From contig NZ_VLNV01000007.1 in assembly GCF_009765215.1 (NCBI RefSeq), positions 1-64,000 on the forward strand: 64,000 bases of DNA. The letters run 5' to 3'. The position numbers and the translations under genes are program-made. Source of the DNA: Lysobacter prati (lineage in GTDB: Bacteria > Pseudomonadota > Gammaproteobacteria > Xanthomonadales > Xanthomonadaceae). The notes beneath the pieces are model-generated. The model saw nothing but the letters and a program-made list of their open reading frames with translations. It made no database searches and was not told the DNA's origin. This document shows, piece by piece, positions 54,596-63,041 of the stretch; position 1 is the stretch's first letter, and every line of letters begins with the position of its first letter.

Positions 54596-55552
54596 GTGTT
54601 CAACCCATCCTTGAAGAACCTGATCGGGAGCGTCCTCATGACCGGTACCTTGATTGCATCCGGCTGCGCCCATGACCCCGGCAAGTCCGCGCGCACCGCA
54701 GACATCGGAGTCGTCAAGATCGACAAGGACATGTCGCTGCGAACCATGGTCGTCCACAACGCGGAAGCGAAGGGAACCGTGCTTCTGCTGCACGGCTTCC
54801 CGGAAACCGTGTACGCCTGGAAGGAAATCGCCATTGCGCTGGGCGACGACTACGAAGTGCACGCCTTCGACTGGCCGGGCTACGGTCTCTCGTCCCGGCC
54901 CGCGGCTGACAGGTTCTCCTACGCCCCCGCGGACTATGCACAGGTCCTCAAGCAGTACATCGACAAGGCGCGCATCGACCGCTCGAAACTGACGATCTAC
55001 GCCACGGACATCGGCGCGCTGCCGGCGCTGTTGCTGGCACTTGAACAGCCTGATATCGCCCGGACGATCATCGTCGGCGACTTCGCACCGTTCGACCGCC
55101 CCGGGTACATGTACGAGAGCCTGCAGAACCTCAAGGGCGGCCCGTCGGCAGAACCGACTCGTGCCTACATGAACACTCATCGCGACGAGATCCTGGCGAA
55201 CACCTTCTACCGCGGACTGCCTGATGACGTGCGCTATGAGATCTCCCCCGAGTACCGCGACGACATGGCGCGTGGATGGAGCCAAGGCGCTATGACGCCG
55301 GTGGATGCCTTCTCCCTTTACTACTCCCACTTCACCCGTGACCAGCAGTACTTCGAATCAAACCTCGCCCGCCTCAAGACGCCGGTGAAGGTGATCTGGG
55401 GCGAGAAGGACCTTTACATCGACCAAGCGATGGCGGTCGAGTTCAGCGAGGATGCAAAGGTCGAACTCACCGTGCTACCCGGCATCGGCCACTACCCGCA
55501 CCTGCAGGATCGCGACCGCACTGTCGAGGAGATCCGCGCTTCGTTCCGGTAA
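54596..55552 (+). CDS. Lipoprotein alpha/beta hydrolase, haloalkane dehalogenase or epoxide hydrolase type
   Basis: This 318-residue protein has an alpha/beta hydrolase fold with the oxyanion motif HGFPET and nucleophile region ATDIGALPA, in which Asp138 replaces the Ser of esterases, as in haloalkane dehalogenases and epoxide hydrolases. The GIGHYPHLQD segment provides the catalytic His. The N terminus is a lipoprotein signal with lipobox ASGC (Cys24), unusual for this family. The GTG start at 54596 is preferred because the next ATG would cut the signal short. It belongs to the TetR operon. Confidence 0.85.
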   Translation: MFNPSLKNLIGSVLMTGTLIASGCAHDPGKSARTADIGVVKIDKDMSLRTMVVHNAEAKGTVLLLHGFPETVYAWKEIAIALGDDYEVHAFDWPGYGLSSRPAADRFSYAPADYAQVLKQYIDKARIDRSKLTIYATDIGALPALLLALEQPDIARTIIVGDFAPFDRPGYMYESLQNLKGGPSAEPTRAYMNTHRDEILANTFYRGLPDDVRYEISPEYRDDMARGWSQGAMTPVDAFSLYYSHFTRDQQYFESNLARLKTPVKVIWGEKDLYIDQAMAVEFSEDAKVELTVLPGIGHYPHLQDRDRTVEEIRASFR

Positions 55553-55564
55553 GTGCGCGGCTGC

Positions 55565-55858
55565 CTATCCGTTGCCTTCGACAATGCGGACATCGCGCTC
55601 GGCAGCGCCAACCAGATGGCTGAGTGACGCCTGATAGTCGGCGCTTTCGTAAGCCGATACCGCGGCTTGCAGGCTGTCGAACTCCACCAGAACCAACCGA
55701 GACGACAAGCCTTCTTCATAAGCCCTGGCCGGAGCGCCCGCCGCCAGGATGCGGCCACCGTGGGCGAGGATCGCGTCGGTGCCGGGTGCGATGTAACGCT
55801 CTACCGCAGCGGCATCCGTGATGGATTTCCACGCGATGATCCAGTAACCCTTCTTCAC
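55565..55858 (-). CDS. DUF1330 protein
   Basis: This 97-residue protein matches DUF1330, small ferredoxin-like proteins found with oxidative and detoxification genes. YWIIAWKSITDAAAVERY, HGGRILAAGAP and LVLVEFDSLQAAVSAYES are typical. The start is GTG 55858 behind a perfect AGGAGG. It converges with the hydrolase operon by 12 bases and follows the SDR gene on the same strand behind two strong hairpins, so it is probably expressed on its own. Confidence 0.88.
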   Translation of the reverse strand: MKKGYWIIAWKSITDAAAVERYIAPGTDAILAHGGRILAAGAPARAYEEGLSSRLVLVEFDSLQAAVSAYESADYQASLSHLVGAAERDVRIVEGNG

Positions 55859-55871
55859 CTGTAACCTCCTG

Positions 55872-55930
55872 GGCGGCCTCAGCGGCCGCCTTATGCTGTG
55901 AGCATCTGGCGGCCAGTCGACGGCCGCCAG
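55872..55930 (-). terminator. Two GC-rich hairpins between SDR and DUF1330 genes
   Basis: CTGGCGGCC/GGCCGCCAG (55906-55930, nine pairs, seven-base loop) and GGCGGCC/GGCCGCC (55872-55890, seven pairs, five-base loop) lie in tandem past the SDR stop. The first may end SDR transcription; the second lies close to the DUF1330 ribosome binding site and could affect translation. Confidence 0.6.
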
Positions 55931-55945
55931 ACGTTGGACCTTGCT

Positions 55946-56656
55946 TCAGTGACCGGCGCTCTGGCCACCGTCGACGTGCAGGATCTCACCGGTCACGAAC
56001 GTGGCCGCATCGAGATAGAGCACCGCCTGCACCACATCGCCAATCTCGCCCATGCGACCGACAGGATGCAGCGCCGACAGCCACTCATGGGTTTCCGCGG
56101 CATGCATCGGGGTCTTGATCACGCCAGGCGAGACCGCGTTCACGCGGACGCCGCGCTTGGCGTACTCGATGGCAAGCGACTTCGTGGCCGCGTTGAGGCC
56201 GCCCTTGGTCAGCGAGGCGAGCACCGAGGGTACGCCGTCGATGGCGTGGTCGACCAGGCTTGTCGTGATCGTGACCACATGGCCCGAACCCTGCTTCTCC
56301 ATCTCGGCAGCGGCAAGCTGGGTGATGTTGAAGAATCCACCGACATTGACCGCGATGGCGCTCGCGTAGTCGTCCTGGGTGTACTGCGTGAACGGCTTGG
56401 CGTTGAAGATGCCGGCATTGTTGACCAGCGTGTCGATGCGACCGAACTTGGCCAGACCTTCGCTGATGATCCGCTCTGCGACCTCGCGCTCGGCGATGTC
56501 GCCGGCGACCGTCAGGATGTCGGGATCGTTCGACGGCTTGATGTTGCGGGAGTTGGCGATGACCCGATAGCCGCGGTCACGGAATGCCTGGACCACGCCG
56601 GCGCCGATGCCTTGCGACGCGCCGGTGACGATAACGACCTTGCTTGAACTGCTCAT
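55946..56656 (-). CDS. SDR-family protein lacking the catalytic tyrosine
   Basis: This 236-residue protein has the short-chain dehydrogenase fold: TGASQGIG cofactor motif, NNAGIF, and a C-terminal GEILHVDGGQSAGH. In the active site Ser133 is present but the tyrosine of YxxxK is Ala147 (A147-S-L-T-K151). The lysine is kept. The NADP/NAD-binding half looks intact, so cofactor binding may remain while classical catalysis is doubtful. It lies downstream of a LysR gene on the same strand with a 147-base gap, and may be its target. Confidence 0.9.
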   Translation of the reverse strand: MSSSSKVVIVTGASQGIGAGVVQAFRDRGYRVIANSRNIKPSNDPDILTVAGDIAEREVAERIISEGLAKFGRIDTLVNNAGIFNAKPFTQYTQDDYASAIAVNVGGFFNITQLAAAEMEKQGSGHVVTITTSLVDHAIDGVPSVLASLTKGGLNAATKSLAIEYAKRGVRVNAVSPGVIKTPMHAAETHEWLSALHPVGRMGEIGDVVQAVLYLDAATFVTGEILHVDGGQSAGH

Positions 56657-56803
56657 GATTTTTGTACTCTTGGATGTGAGGGAGGATCGGAGCCGGAAAC
56701 TGCTTGGCTACCGACGGACCTCAATCTAGGAGCACCAGTGCCGTTTGCGAATCGCCGCGCTCCGGCAGACACTCTTCCACTTCGCGGAACAATCGCTGCG
56801 ACG

Positions 56804-57715
56804 CTATGCGGTCAGCCGGGCGAAGCTCGCGCGCAGGCGTGGCAAGGCAAAGTCGACGAATGCCCGCACCTTCGGCACGGCAAGACGTCCGTATGGCGAG
56901 ACCAGGTGGACCGGCAGCGGCGCCGGCTCCGAGTCCTCCAGCACGATCTGCAGATCGCCCTGTTCGATCTCCGTTGCCACGTGATACGACAGCAGGCGGG
57001 CGACGCCGTGGCCTTCGACCGCCGACGCGATGGCAGCGCGCACGTTGTTCACCACCAGTCGCGGCGTGAATGAAACAGAACGGGCGATCGACGATCCTTC
57101 CGGTGGCGGAAAGCTCCAGGCATCCAACCCCATGTGTGCCATGGCGATGATCGGATGCCTGGCAAGGTCCGCCGGCTCCGCAATGCGGGGATGGGTCGAC
57201 AGGTAGCGCGGTGAGGCGACCACCACGCGACGTGCTTCACCGACGCGCTGGGCAACGAGCGTGGAGTCGGCCAGGTGCGAGATGCGCAATGCCAGGTCCA
57301 TGCCTTCGTCGATGAGATTGACCGGCCTTTCCAGCAGGTGCATCCGCACATTGACCGTCGGGTACTCGTCGATGAAGGCATCGGCGATCGGACGCAGTAT
57401 CTCCACCCCGACGAACACGGTCGAGGTGATCGTGAGCGTGCCGCGCGGGATCGAGCGTTCGCCGGCTGCCTGCCGGTCGGCCTCTTCCAGATCGGCAAGC
57501 ACCTTGCGGCACGCGGTGGCATAGCGCTCGCCTGCTTCGCTGAGCTTGATCGAGCGAGTCGTCCGGTGCAGCAGCGGGACACCTACATGCGCTTCCAGCG
57601 AGGCGACGGCCCGGCTCACCGCGGCGGGCGATCGGCCCGTCCTGCGACTGGCGCCGGCCAAGCTGCCTTCGTCCAGTGCGGCAATGAAGATCTTCATCGC
57701 CTCGATGCGATCCAT
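56804..57715 (-). CDS. LysR family transcriptional regulator
   Basis: This 303-residue regulator has an N-terminal winged helix (DRIEAMKIFIAALDEGSLAGASRRTG, split, then SPAAVSRAVASLEAHVG) and a periplasmic-binding-like effector domain. The AMKIF-ALDEGS start is characteristic of the CrgA-like subgroup. It lies upstream of the SDR gene on the same strand. The frame continues upstream of ATG 57715 without similarity. The effector and target are unknown; the SDR or DUF1330 genes are likely. Confidence 0.92.
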   Translation of the reverse strand: MDRIEAMKIFIAALDEGSLAGASRRTGRSPAAVSRAVASLEAHVGVPLLHRTTRSIKLSEAGERYATACRKVLADLEEADRQAAGERSIPRGTLTITSTVFVGVEILRPIADAFIDEYPTVNVRMHLLERPVNLIDEGMDLALRISHLADSTLVAQRVGEARRVVVASPRYLSTHPRIAEPADLARHPIIAMAHMGLDAWSFPPPEGSSIARSVSFTPRLVVNNVRAAIASAVEGHGVARLLSYHVATEIEQGDLQIVLEDSEPAPLPVHLVSPYGRLAVPKVRAFVDFALPRLRASFARLTA

Positions 57716-57849
57716 GTGCGTGAGCGTTCGATGGGGCCTGCAGCATCGTATCCCGTCAGACGACAGACGCGCGCTTCGAGACACCTTGAAGATTGCGCGG
57801 TGCTCCACGGCGGGTAGCAGGCATCGGAACGCCCGCCACCGAGATCGCG

Positions 57850-57942
57850 ATGCATCGCCGGCTGGCCGACAAACTGGCAATCGTTTCCGCCGTTGCGGTG
57901 GTTGCGCTTGCGTTGCTGTTCGCGTTCCTGCGAAGGGCCTAG
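57850..57942 (+). CDS. Possible 30-residue single-helix membrane peptide
   Basis: An ORF in the 295-base gap between the LysR and amidohydrolase genes codes for a 30-residue peptide with a basic start (MHRRLADKLA) and one hydrophobic helix, ending FLRRA. This positive-inside layout is typical of real small membrane proteins. The ribosome binding site is weak. I treat it as tentative. Confidence 0.35.
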   Translation: MHRRLADKLAIVSAVAVVALALLFAFLRRA

Positions 57943-58040
57943 CGCGGGCCTGTTCCGCCTCCCGTAGCTTGCGCCTCCGTCACACCCTTTTGACGCCGCC
58001 GGCGTAAAACATGCACCATTCGATCGCGGGAAACTGGCGC

Positions 58041-59453
58041 ATGGCGCAGCTCAGGATGTTAGTTCTGGCGGCTGCGCTCTGCGTGGCCGGGTGTGGCGAC
58101 AAGACGCCGGACACCGCGGTCGGCGACGCGGCGAAGCAAGACGCCAAAGCCACTTCGGATGCGCGCGGCAGCACGCCTGCCGCGGCGCAGACCAGCGTTC
58201 TGTTCCGTAATGTGCGCGTCTTCAACGGCGTCGATTCCACACTGCAGGGCGCCACCGACGTGCTGGTGCGCGGCAATCGCATCGCACAGATCGGCAAGGT
58301 CGACGTTACCGCCGCCGAACCGGGAATGACCATCATCGACGGTGGCGGTCGCACGCTGATGCCCGGACTGATCGACATGCACTGGCACACACTCGCTGTG
58401 CGACCGACCATCGCCGTGGCCATGCAGTCCAGTGCGGGGTACCTGAACCTGATGGCCGGCGCTGAAGCGTCCGATACGCTGCAGCGTGGCTTCACCACGG
58501 TGCGTGACGTTGGCGGCGCTTCGTTCGGTCTGAAGCGCGCCATCGATGAAGGCTGGCAGGCCGGGCCACGCATCTACCCATCCGGAGCGATCATCAGCGT
58601 CACGGGCGGGCATGGCGACTTCCGCAGCCCGATGGAGCTGCCGCGAACGATCGGCACCGCGGATTCGCGCATGGAAGTCATGGGCGACACCGCCATTGCC
58701 GACACGCCGGACGAGGTCCGCGTGCGCGTTCGCGAGCAGCTGATGATGGGCGCGTCGCAGATCAAACTGACGGCAGGTGGTGGCGTGTCCTCGCCGCACA
58801 GTCCGCTGGATGTCGTCACGTTCACCCCTGAGGAACTACGCGCCGCCGTGCAGGGTGCGAACAACTGGGGCACGTATGTCACCGCGCATGCCTACACTCC
58901 AGCAGCCATCCGGCAATCGGTTGAAGCGGGCGTGCAGTGCATCGAGCACGCCAACCTGATGGACGAGGCCACCGCACAGCTGATGGCGACCAAGGGCACC
59001 TGGCTCAGCATCCAGCCGCTTCCGGAAGAGTTGATCCGCGCGTTTCCACCCGACTCGGAGGAATACGCGAAAGGCCGCGAAGTGCTGGCAGGCACCGATC
59101 GGGCCTACCAGCTGGCCAAGAAGTACAAGCTCAAGACCGCTTTCGGAACGGACGTCCTGTTCTCCGCCGCGCTTGCACGCCGCCAGGGCGAACTGCTGGC
59201 CAGTCTGGGCAAGTGGTACACGCCCGCCGAGGCGCTGATCATGGCCACCAGTACCAACGCGCAACTGCTCGCGCTGTCGGGCAAGCGCAATCCGTACCAG
59301 GGCAGGCTCGGTGTCATCGAAGTGGGAGCGCTGGCGGACATGCTCCTGGTGGAAGGTGACCCGCTGACGGATCTTTCGCTCATTGCCCGTCCGCAGCAGA
59401 ACTTCCGCGTCATCGTCAAAGACGGGCGCATCTACAAGAACACGATCCGCTGA
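58041..59453 (+). CDS. Lipoprotein amidohydrolase family protein
   Basis: This protein of about 470 residues belongs to the metal-dependent amidohydrolase superfamily, near imidazolonepropionase and Xaa-Pro (prolidase-like) members. The HxH motif is DMHWHT (His114 and His116 from this start). Further ligands occur in YVTAHAYTP and QCIEHAN, and the metal-binding Asp is in AFGTDVLFS. The signal MAQLRMLVLAAALCVAGC gives a lipobox cysteine, favouring this start over ATG 58011. It is probably anchored in the outer membrane or periplasm. It stands alone; the substrate is unknown. Confidence 0.88.
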   Translation: MAQLRMLVLAAALCVAGCGDKTPDTAVGDAAKQDAKATSDARGSTPAAAQTSVLFRNVRVFNGVDSTLQGATDVLVRGNRIAQIGKVDVTAAEPGMTIIDGGGRTLMPGLIDMHWHTLAVRPTIAVAMQSSAGYLNLMAGAEASDTLQRGFTTVRDVGGASFGLKRAIDEGWQAGPRIYPSGAIISVTGGHGDFRSPMELPRTIGTADSRMEVMGDTAIADTPDEVRVRVREQLMMGASQIKLTAGGGVSSPHSPLDVVTFTPEELRAAVQGANNWGTYVTAHAYTPAAIRQSVEAGVQCIEHANLMDEATAQLMATKGTWLSIQPLPEELIRAFPPDSEEYAKGREVLAGTDRAYQLAKKYKLKTAFGTDVLFSAALARRQGELLASLGKWYTPAEALIMATSTNAQLLALSGKRNPYQGRLGVIEVGALADMLLVEGDPLTDLSLIARPQQNFRVIVKDGRIYKNTIR

Positions 59454-59536
59454 GCGAGGCGGGCCCGTGCTGTAAATGACGATTTTCATTCCTGAGCCAA
59501 CAGCTCAGTCCCATCCAATCGCGCAGGTGAATCAGC

Positions 59537-59986
59537 ATGAACGCTAAGCTTGGAACCCTTGGACTGTGCATCGCGCTGTCACTGCTGGCACCTCCCACCG
59601 TCATGGCCCAAACCGTTGGCAGAAGTGAGGTCGGGACGGCCCGCTCAGTAGAGTGGGGGAAGGTTCGCCGCGTCCTGGCAGTGACCATACAGAACGACTC
59701 CCGCGGCGTCGGAACTGCTACCGGAGCTGCCTTGGGCGGAATTGCCGGTAGCACCATCGGCGGCGGTCGACGCGCGAACACGGCCGGTGCGGTCGCCGGT
59801 GCTGTTGCAGGCGGCTCCATCGGCAACAGAATGGCGCGAGGCGGTCGATCCGGCATCGAGATAACCGTCGAGCTGGAATCCGGTCGCACCATCGCGGTCA
59901 CGCAGGATGGCAGCGTGAATGAGTTCCGCGTTGGCGATCGCGTCCAAGTCGCCTCAGACGGAATGACGACGCGGGTCAGCCGTTGA
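59537..59986 (+). CDS. Periplasmic glycine-zipper protein, copy 1
   Basis: This 149-residue protein has a Sec signal peptide (cleavage near residue 24), then a glycine-zipper hairpin (GTATGAALGGIAGSTIGGG and a second Gly/Ala helix) and a small C-terminal beta domain with ITVELESGRTIAVTQDG and FRVGDRVQVASDG. Such proteins resemble SlyB and related outer-membrane or envelope proteins. It faces its paralogue tail to tail. Envelope stress roles are plausible but not shown. Confidence 0.85.
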   Translation: MNAKLGTLGLCIALSLLAPPTVMAQTVGRSEVGTARSVEWGKVRRVLAVTIQNDSRGVGTATGAALGGIAGSTIGGGRRANTAGAVAGAVAGGSIGNRMARGGRSGIEITVELESGRTIAVTQDGSVNEFRVGDRVQVASDGMTTRVSR

Positions 59987-60000
59987 GGAATGTGCCCAGG

Positions 60001-60020
60001 GAGCACCCGACCGGGTGCTC
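60001..60020. terminator. Bidirectional hairpin between the glycine-zipper paralogues
   Basis: GAGCACCC and GGGTGCTC form a perfect eight-pair stem with a four-base loop. It fills the short gap between the two convergent paralogues. Confidence 0.7.
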
Positions 60021-60467
60021 TCAGCGCGTCACGCGTACGTACGTGCCGTCGGACGAAACCTGCACGCGGTCGCCGACGCGGAAGTCGTTGCTGGACCCGT
60101 CCTGCGTCACCGCGATCGTCATGCCCGACTCCAGTTCGACCGTGAGCTCCACGCCCGCATGGGAGCTGCGCGAAACCGCGTTGCCTATGGCACCGCCCGC
60201 GGCCGCGCCCGCCACGGCACCTGCGGCGTTCGCGCGCCTGCCGCCGCCAATGGTGCTGCCGGCGATGCCGCCGAGCACGGCGCCCGTGGCCGTGGCGATG
60301 GAGCGGGCATTGTTCTGGATTTCGACGTCGCGCAGGGCGCGGATCGTGCCCCGTTCGACGGTGCGTGCAGTCCCTACCTCGGAGCGGTTGAACGTCGAGG
60401 GGCCGGTGGCCGTCTGGCATGCGACGAGGCCCAGTGCGAGAAACGCGACAGCGACTGCTCGGTACAT
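60021..60467 (-). CDS. Glycine-zipper lipoprotein, copy 2
   Basis: This 148-residue protein is a paralogue of the gene on its other side, matching at about seven in ten residues by eye from SEVGTAR onward. Unlike copy 1 it has a lipoprotein signal (lipobox LVAC, Cys17). The glycine zipper (TATGAVLGGIAGSTIGGG) and the C-terminal ELTVELESGMTIAVTQDG with FRVGDRVQVSSDG are shared. It is probably outer-membrane anchored; the pair are likely related in function. Confidence 0.88.
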   Translation of the reverse strand: MYRAVAVAFLALGLVACQTATGPSTFNRSEVGTARTVERGTIRALRDVEIQNNARSIATATGAVLGGIAGSTIGGGRRANAAGAVAGAAAGGAIGNAVSRSSHAGVELTVELESGMTIAVTQDGSSNDFRVGDRVQVSSDGTYVRVTR

Positions 60468-60612
60468 TTGAATGCCTCCCGGTGCGCGTACCGGGACTAT
60501 CGCCGCGCCTGCGTAAGGCGGCCGTGAAACCGGCTCGACGGTGTTGACTCACGCTTCACGAGCATCGGGGTATAGACCGCCGGTCGAGTGTCGACGATTA
60601 CCGGGAGCGGAG

Positions 60613-61086
60613 ATGAAACGAGTCCTGTTCGTCCTCACTTTGGCGGGCGGTTTGTGCGCCTGCTCCCACGGGCCTACCTTGTCGACGGCGGATCGCCTCG
60701 CGCTGTATCGCGAGCACGCCGGCGCGCCGGTGAACAGCTTCAGCATCAACCGGGCAACCGGCATGCAGAGGTGGACGGCGTTGGGCGACCAGTCGGTAGT
60801 GGTATGGCAGAGCTCAAACCGCGGCTTCCTGCTGGAACTTCGCAATCGCTGCAGCGGCCTGTGGACGGCAAACCGCATTTCCATCACCAACTCGGTGGGC
60901 CAGGTGACACGACTCGATAGCGTGGTGCCGCGCACCGCCGGCGGGAGCGTGTCAGGCATGTCGTGCCGCATCGATACCATACGTCCGATCAACGGCAATG
61001 CGGTGCGCGAAGCCAGGCGCGAGCTGCGCGAAGCCGAGTACATCGAGCGCAGCGAGGCACCGCCGGAAGAGACACCCTCCCCCTGA
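60613..61086 (+). CDS. DUF6491-like lipoprotein
   Basis: This 157-residue lipoprotein has a signal with cysteine at residue 17 (LCAC) and a domain with four-strand features: INRATGMQRWTALGDQSVVVW, LLELRNRCSGLW and SCRIDTIRPIN. The pattern resembles DUF6491, a family common in Xanthomonadaceae whose role is unknown. A ggagcgg site lies just before ATG 60613. It converges with the DUF4410 gene. Confidence 0.75.
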   Translation: MKRVLFVLTLAGGLCACSHGPTLSTADRLALYREHAGAPVNSFSINRATGMQRWTALGDQSVVVWQSSNRGFLLELRNRCSGLWTANRISITNSVGQVTRLDSVVPRTAGGSVSGMSCRIDTIRPINGNAVREARRELREAEYIERSEAPPEETPSP

Positions 61087-61114
61087 AGGTGTTGGTCGGA
61101 CGCGCGCGGAGCTG

Positions 61115-61819
61115 CTATTTCCAGCCGCGCTGGCGATAGAGGTCGATGATCGAATCGGCGATGCCATTCGCCGTGCGTTGCCCGGCCGCGCGGATCGATT
61201 CCGGCCCGCGCTCCTGCAAGACGTTCGAGGCGCCCGAAAGCACCGCAGTGGCTCCCGCGCCGGAAAGACCCAACGGCAACAGCACGCCGGGCAACCGCCC
61301 GCCTTGCGTGTCGGCCTGCGCGGTGGCGAGTGGGCGCGGACCGGTGGCGGTGATCTGGTAGGTCTCGACCAGCGTGCTCAACTGCGCCCGACCCGCGCCG
61401 AATCCCACCAGCATTCGCATCGAACGGCTTCCTGCGTCGACTGAGACGAACTCGCCACGCAGTACGACGTCGCCCACCTTTGGCACCGGGCCGGAAGCCA
61501 CGGGGTATGCGTCGATGCCCGCGGCGCGGAGCCTCGCGACCACTTGCTGGGCGACCTGTTGTCCCAGTTGCTTGCCCAGCTCCACGTCCTGCGCCGTCTG
61601 CGCAGCCGCGTTTGTCTCCAGGTAGCCGGTGATCTGCGTGTCCGGCGGAAGATCGGCGCGCGTGCCGACGAAGTCGTAGACGAGGATGCGCTCCGGTCGG
61701 ACGACGTCCTGGGTCGCATCCGCTTGTTCGAACCGGGGCGTCGGCGTCGTCGCACAACCGGCCACCGCGACCAGCATCGCGCAGGACAACAGGCGACCGA
61801 ATTTCCGCCAAGCACGCAT
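61115..61819 (-). CDS. DUF4410 lipoprotein
   Basis: This 234-residue lipoprotein (lipobox VAGC, Cys22) has the DUF4410 features: RILVYDFVGTRADLPP, LGQQVAQQVVARLRAAGIDAYPV and VLRGEFVSVDAGSR with an alternating Gly/Ala segment later. Members are predicted outer-membrane proteins; roles are unproven. ATG 61819 was chosen, as the longer frame is not signal-like. It is divergent from the DUF4105-type gene, sharing a 165-base gap. Confidence 0.8.
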   Translation of the reverse strand: MRAWRKFGRLLSCAMLVAVAGCATTPTPRFEQADATQDVVRPERILVYDFVGTRADLPPDTQITGYLETNAAAQTAQDVELGKQLGQQVAQQVVARLRAAGIDAYPVASGPVPKVGDVVLRGEFVSVDAGSRSMRMLVGFGAGRAQLSTLVETYQITATGPRPLATAQADTQGGRLPGVLLPLGLSGAGATAVLSGASNVLQERGPESIRAAGQRTANGIADSIIDLYRQRGWK

Positions 61820-61984
61820 GTTGATGACCCTTGTATGCAAAGCCGGATGAAAATACACGCCCTGCGTGGTGATGCGCGTGTGAAGCGCTTGCCGCGTCCA
61901 CTTGCCAGGTCCTGAGGAAGCAATCAATCACAGCGCGTTAACAAGCATCCGTATGCTGGGTGCTCCTTGGAACGTCCCAATGCC

Positions 61985-62989
61985 ATGCTGCTGCTCTCAC
62001 GCTTCGCACCGTTGCGTTGGTTGACTAATCTCGTGCTCGCCGCTTGCGTCTTGTGGGCGTTCCTGGGGATTGGCTACGCGCCGTGGGGTGTTGCGTCGCT
62101 TCGGTGGGGCATCGCGACACTGTTCCTGCTGTTTTCGGGCTGGGCACTGTTCAAGGCCCGCTGGCGATGGCCCGCTTGGATTGCCATCGCGCTCGTGGTG
62201 GCCGCCATCGGCAGCCGATGGCTCATCCATCCTTCGCTGGATCGCAACTGGCCACTCGACGTGGCCGTCATGCCGCGCGTGCAGATCCAGGGCGACCGGG
62301 TGCGCATCAGCGGCTATCGCAATTTCGTCTACCGAAGCCCCGACGACTTCGACATCCGCTACGAGGAACGGGAGTTTCGCCTGTCCGACCTGCGCTCGCT
62401 GGACTTCTTCGTTTCCTATTGGTGGCCGGGCCCGGTGGCGCACACGTTCGTCAGCTTCAACTTCGCCAATTCCGACCCGGTGGCCGTGTCAATCGAAACG
62501 CGCCCCGAAGTGGGCGAAGGGTTCGATCCGATCGCCTCGATGTTCCGCAGATTCGAGCTGATTTACGTGGTGGGCGACGAAAAGGACATCGTCGGCGTGC
62601 GTACGAACCATCGCCACGAGGACGTGTACCTGTATCGCACCAACGCCTCCCCGGAAGCGGCGCGGCAGCTGTTCCTGGTGTACGCCAAACGCATCGACGC
62701 GCTCGCGGCGCGCGCCGAGTTCTACAACCTTCTGAGCAACAGCTGCACCATCAACATCGTTCGCTACGCGAACCGTGCAGGCCGCGTCGGCCCGCTGGAC
62801 TTCCGCCATGTGTTGAACGGATACAGCGATCGCTACCTGTATCGCACCGGCGCCATCGACACCTCCATTCCCTTCGCCAAGCTTCGCGCGATGTCCCGCA
62901 TCAACGACAAGGCCCAGGCGGCCGACGAGTCACCCGATTTCTCCCGGCGCATCCGCGAGGGACTGCCGGTTCCGGCAGCACGGCCGTAA
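61985..62989 (+). CDS. DUF4105-type membrane protein
   Basis: This protein of about 334 residues has three N-terminal membrane helices (about residues 12-75) and a soluble domain of the DUF4105 kind, with VSYWWPGPVAHTFVSFNF, RFELIYVVGDEKDIVGVRTNHR (split), and SNSCTINIVRYANR carrying a conserved cysteine. DUF4105 is the N-terminal region of lipoprotein-associated Lnb-type and other envelope proteins; its activity is uncertain. ATG 61985 is preferred over TTG 61967. It stands alone before the tRNA gene. Confidence 0.8.
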   Translation: MLLLSRFAPLRWLTNLVLAACVLWAFLGIGYAPWGVASLRWGIATLFLLFSGWALFKARWRWPAWIAIALVVAAIGSRWLIHPSLDRNWPLDVAVMPRVQIQGDRVRISGYRNFVYRSPDDFDIRYEEREFRLSDLRSLDFFVSYWWPGPVAHTFVSFNFANSDPVAVSIETRPEVGEGFDPIASMFRRFELIYVVGDEKDIVGVRTNHRHEDVYLYRTNASPEAARQLFLVYAKRIDALAARAEFYNLLSNSCTINIVRYANRAGRVGPLDFRHVLNGYSDRYLYRTGAIDTSIPFAKLRAMSRINDKAQAADESPDFSRRIREGLPVPAARP

Positions 62990-63041
62990 TCCGGCGGCGC
63001 CGGTAACGGCGCGGCGGAGACAAACGAGGTGATGGATCAGA

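Noticed and set aside
55872-55930. The two GC hairpins considered as a riboswitch for DUF1330.
   Set aside because: There is no conserved aptamer-like core between them; simple terminator or RNA-stability roles fit better.
50012-63000. Considered whether the 50-63 kb region is a genomic island.
   Set aside because: It has no integrase, tRNA-bounded direct repeat or visible base composition change. tRNA-Lys at 63 kb has no second partial copy in the window. It looks like ordinary accessory chromosome.
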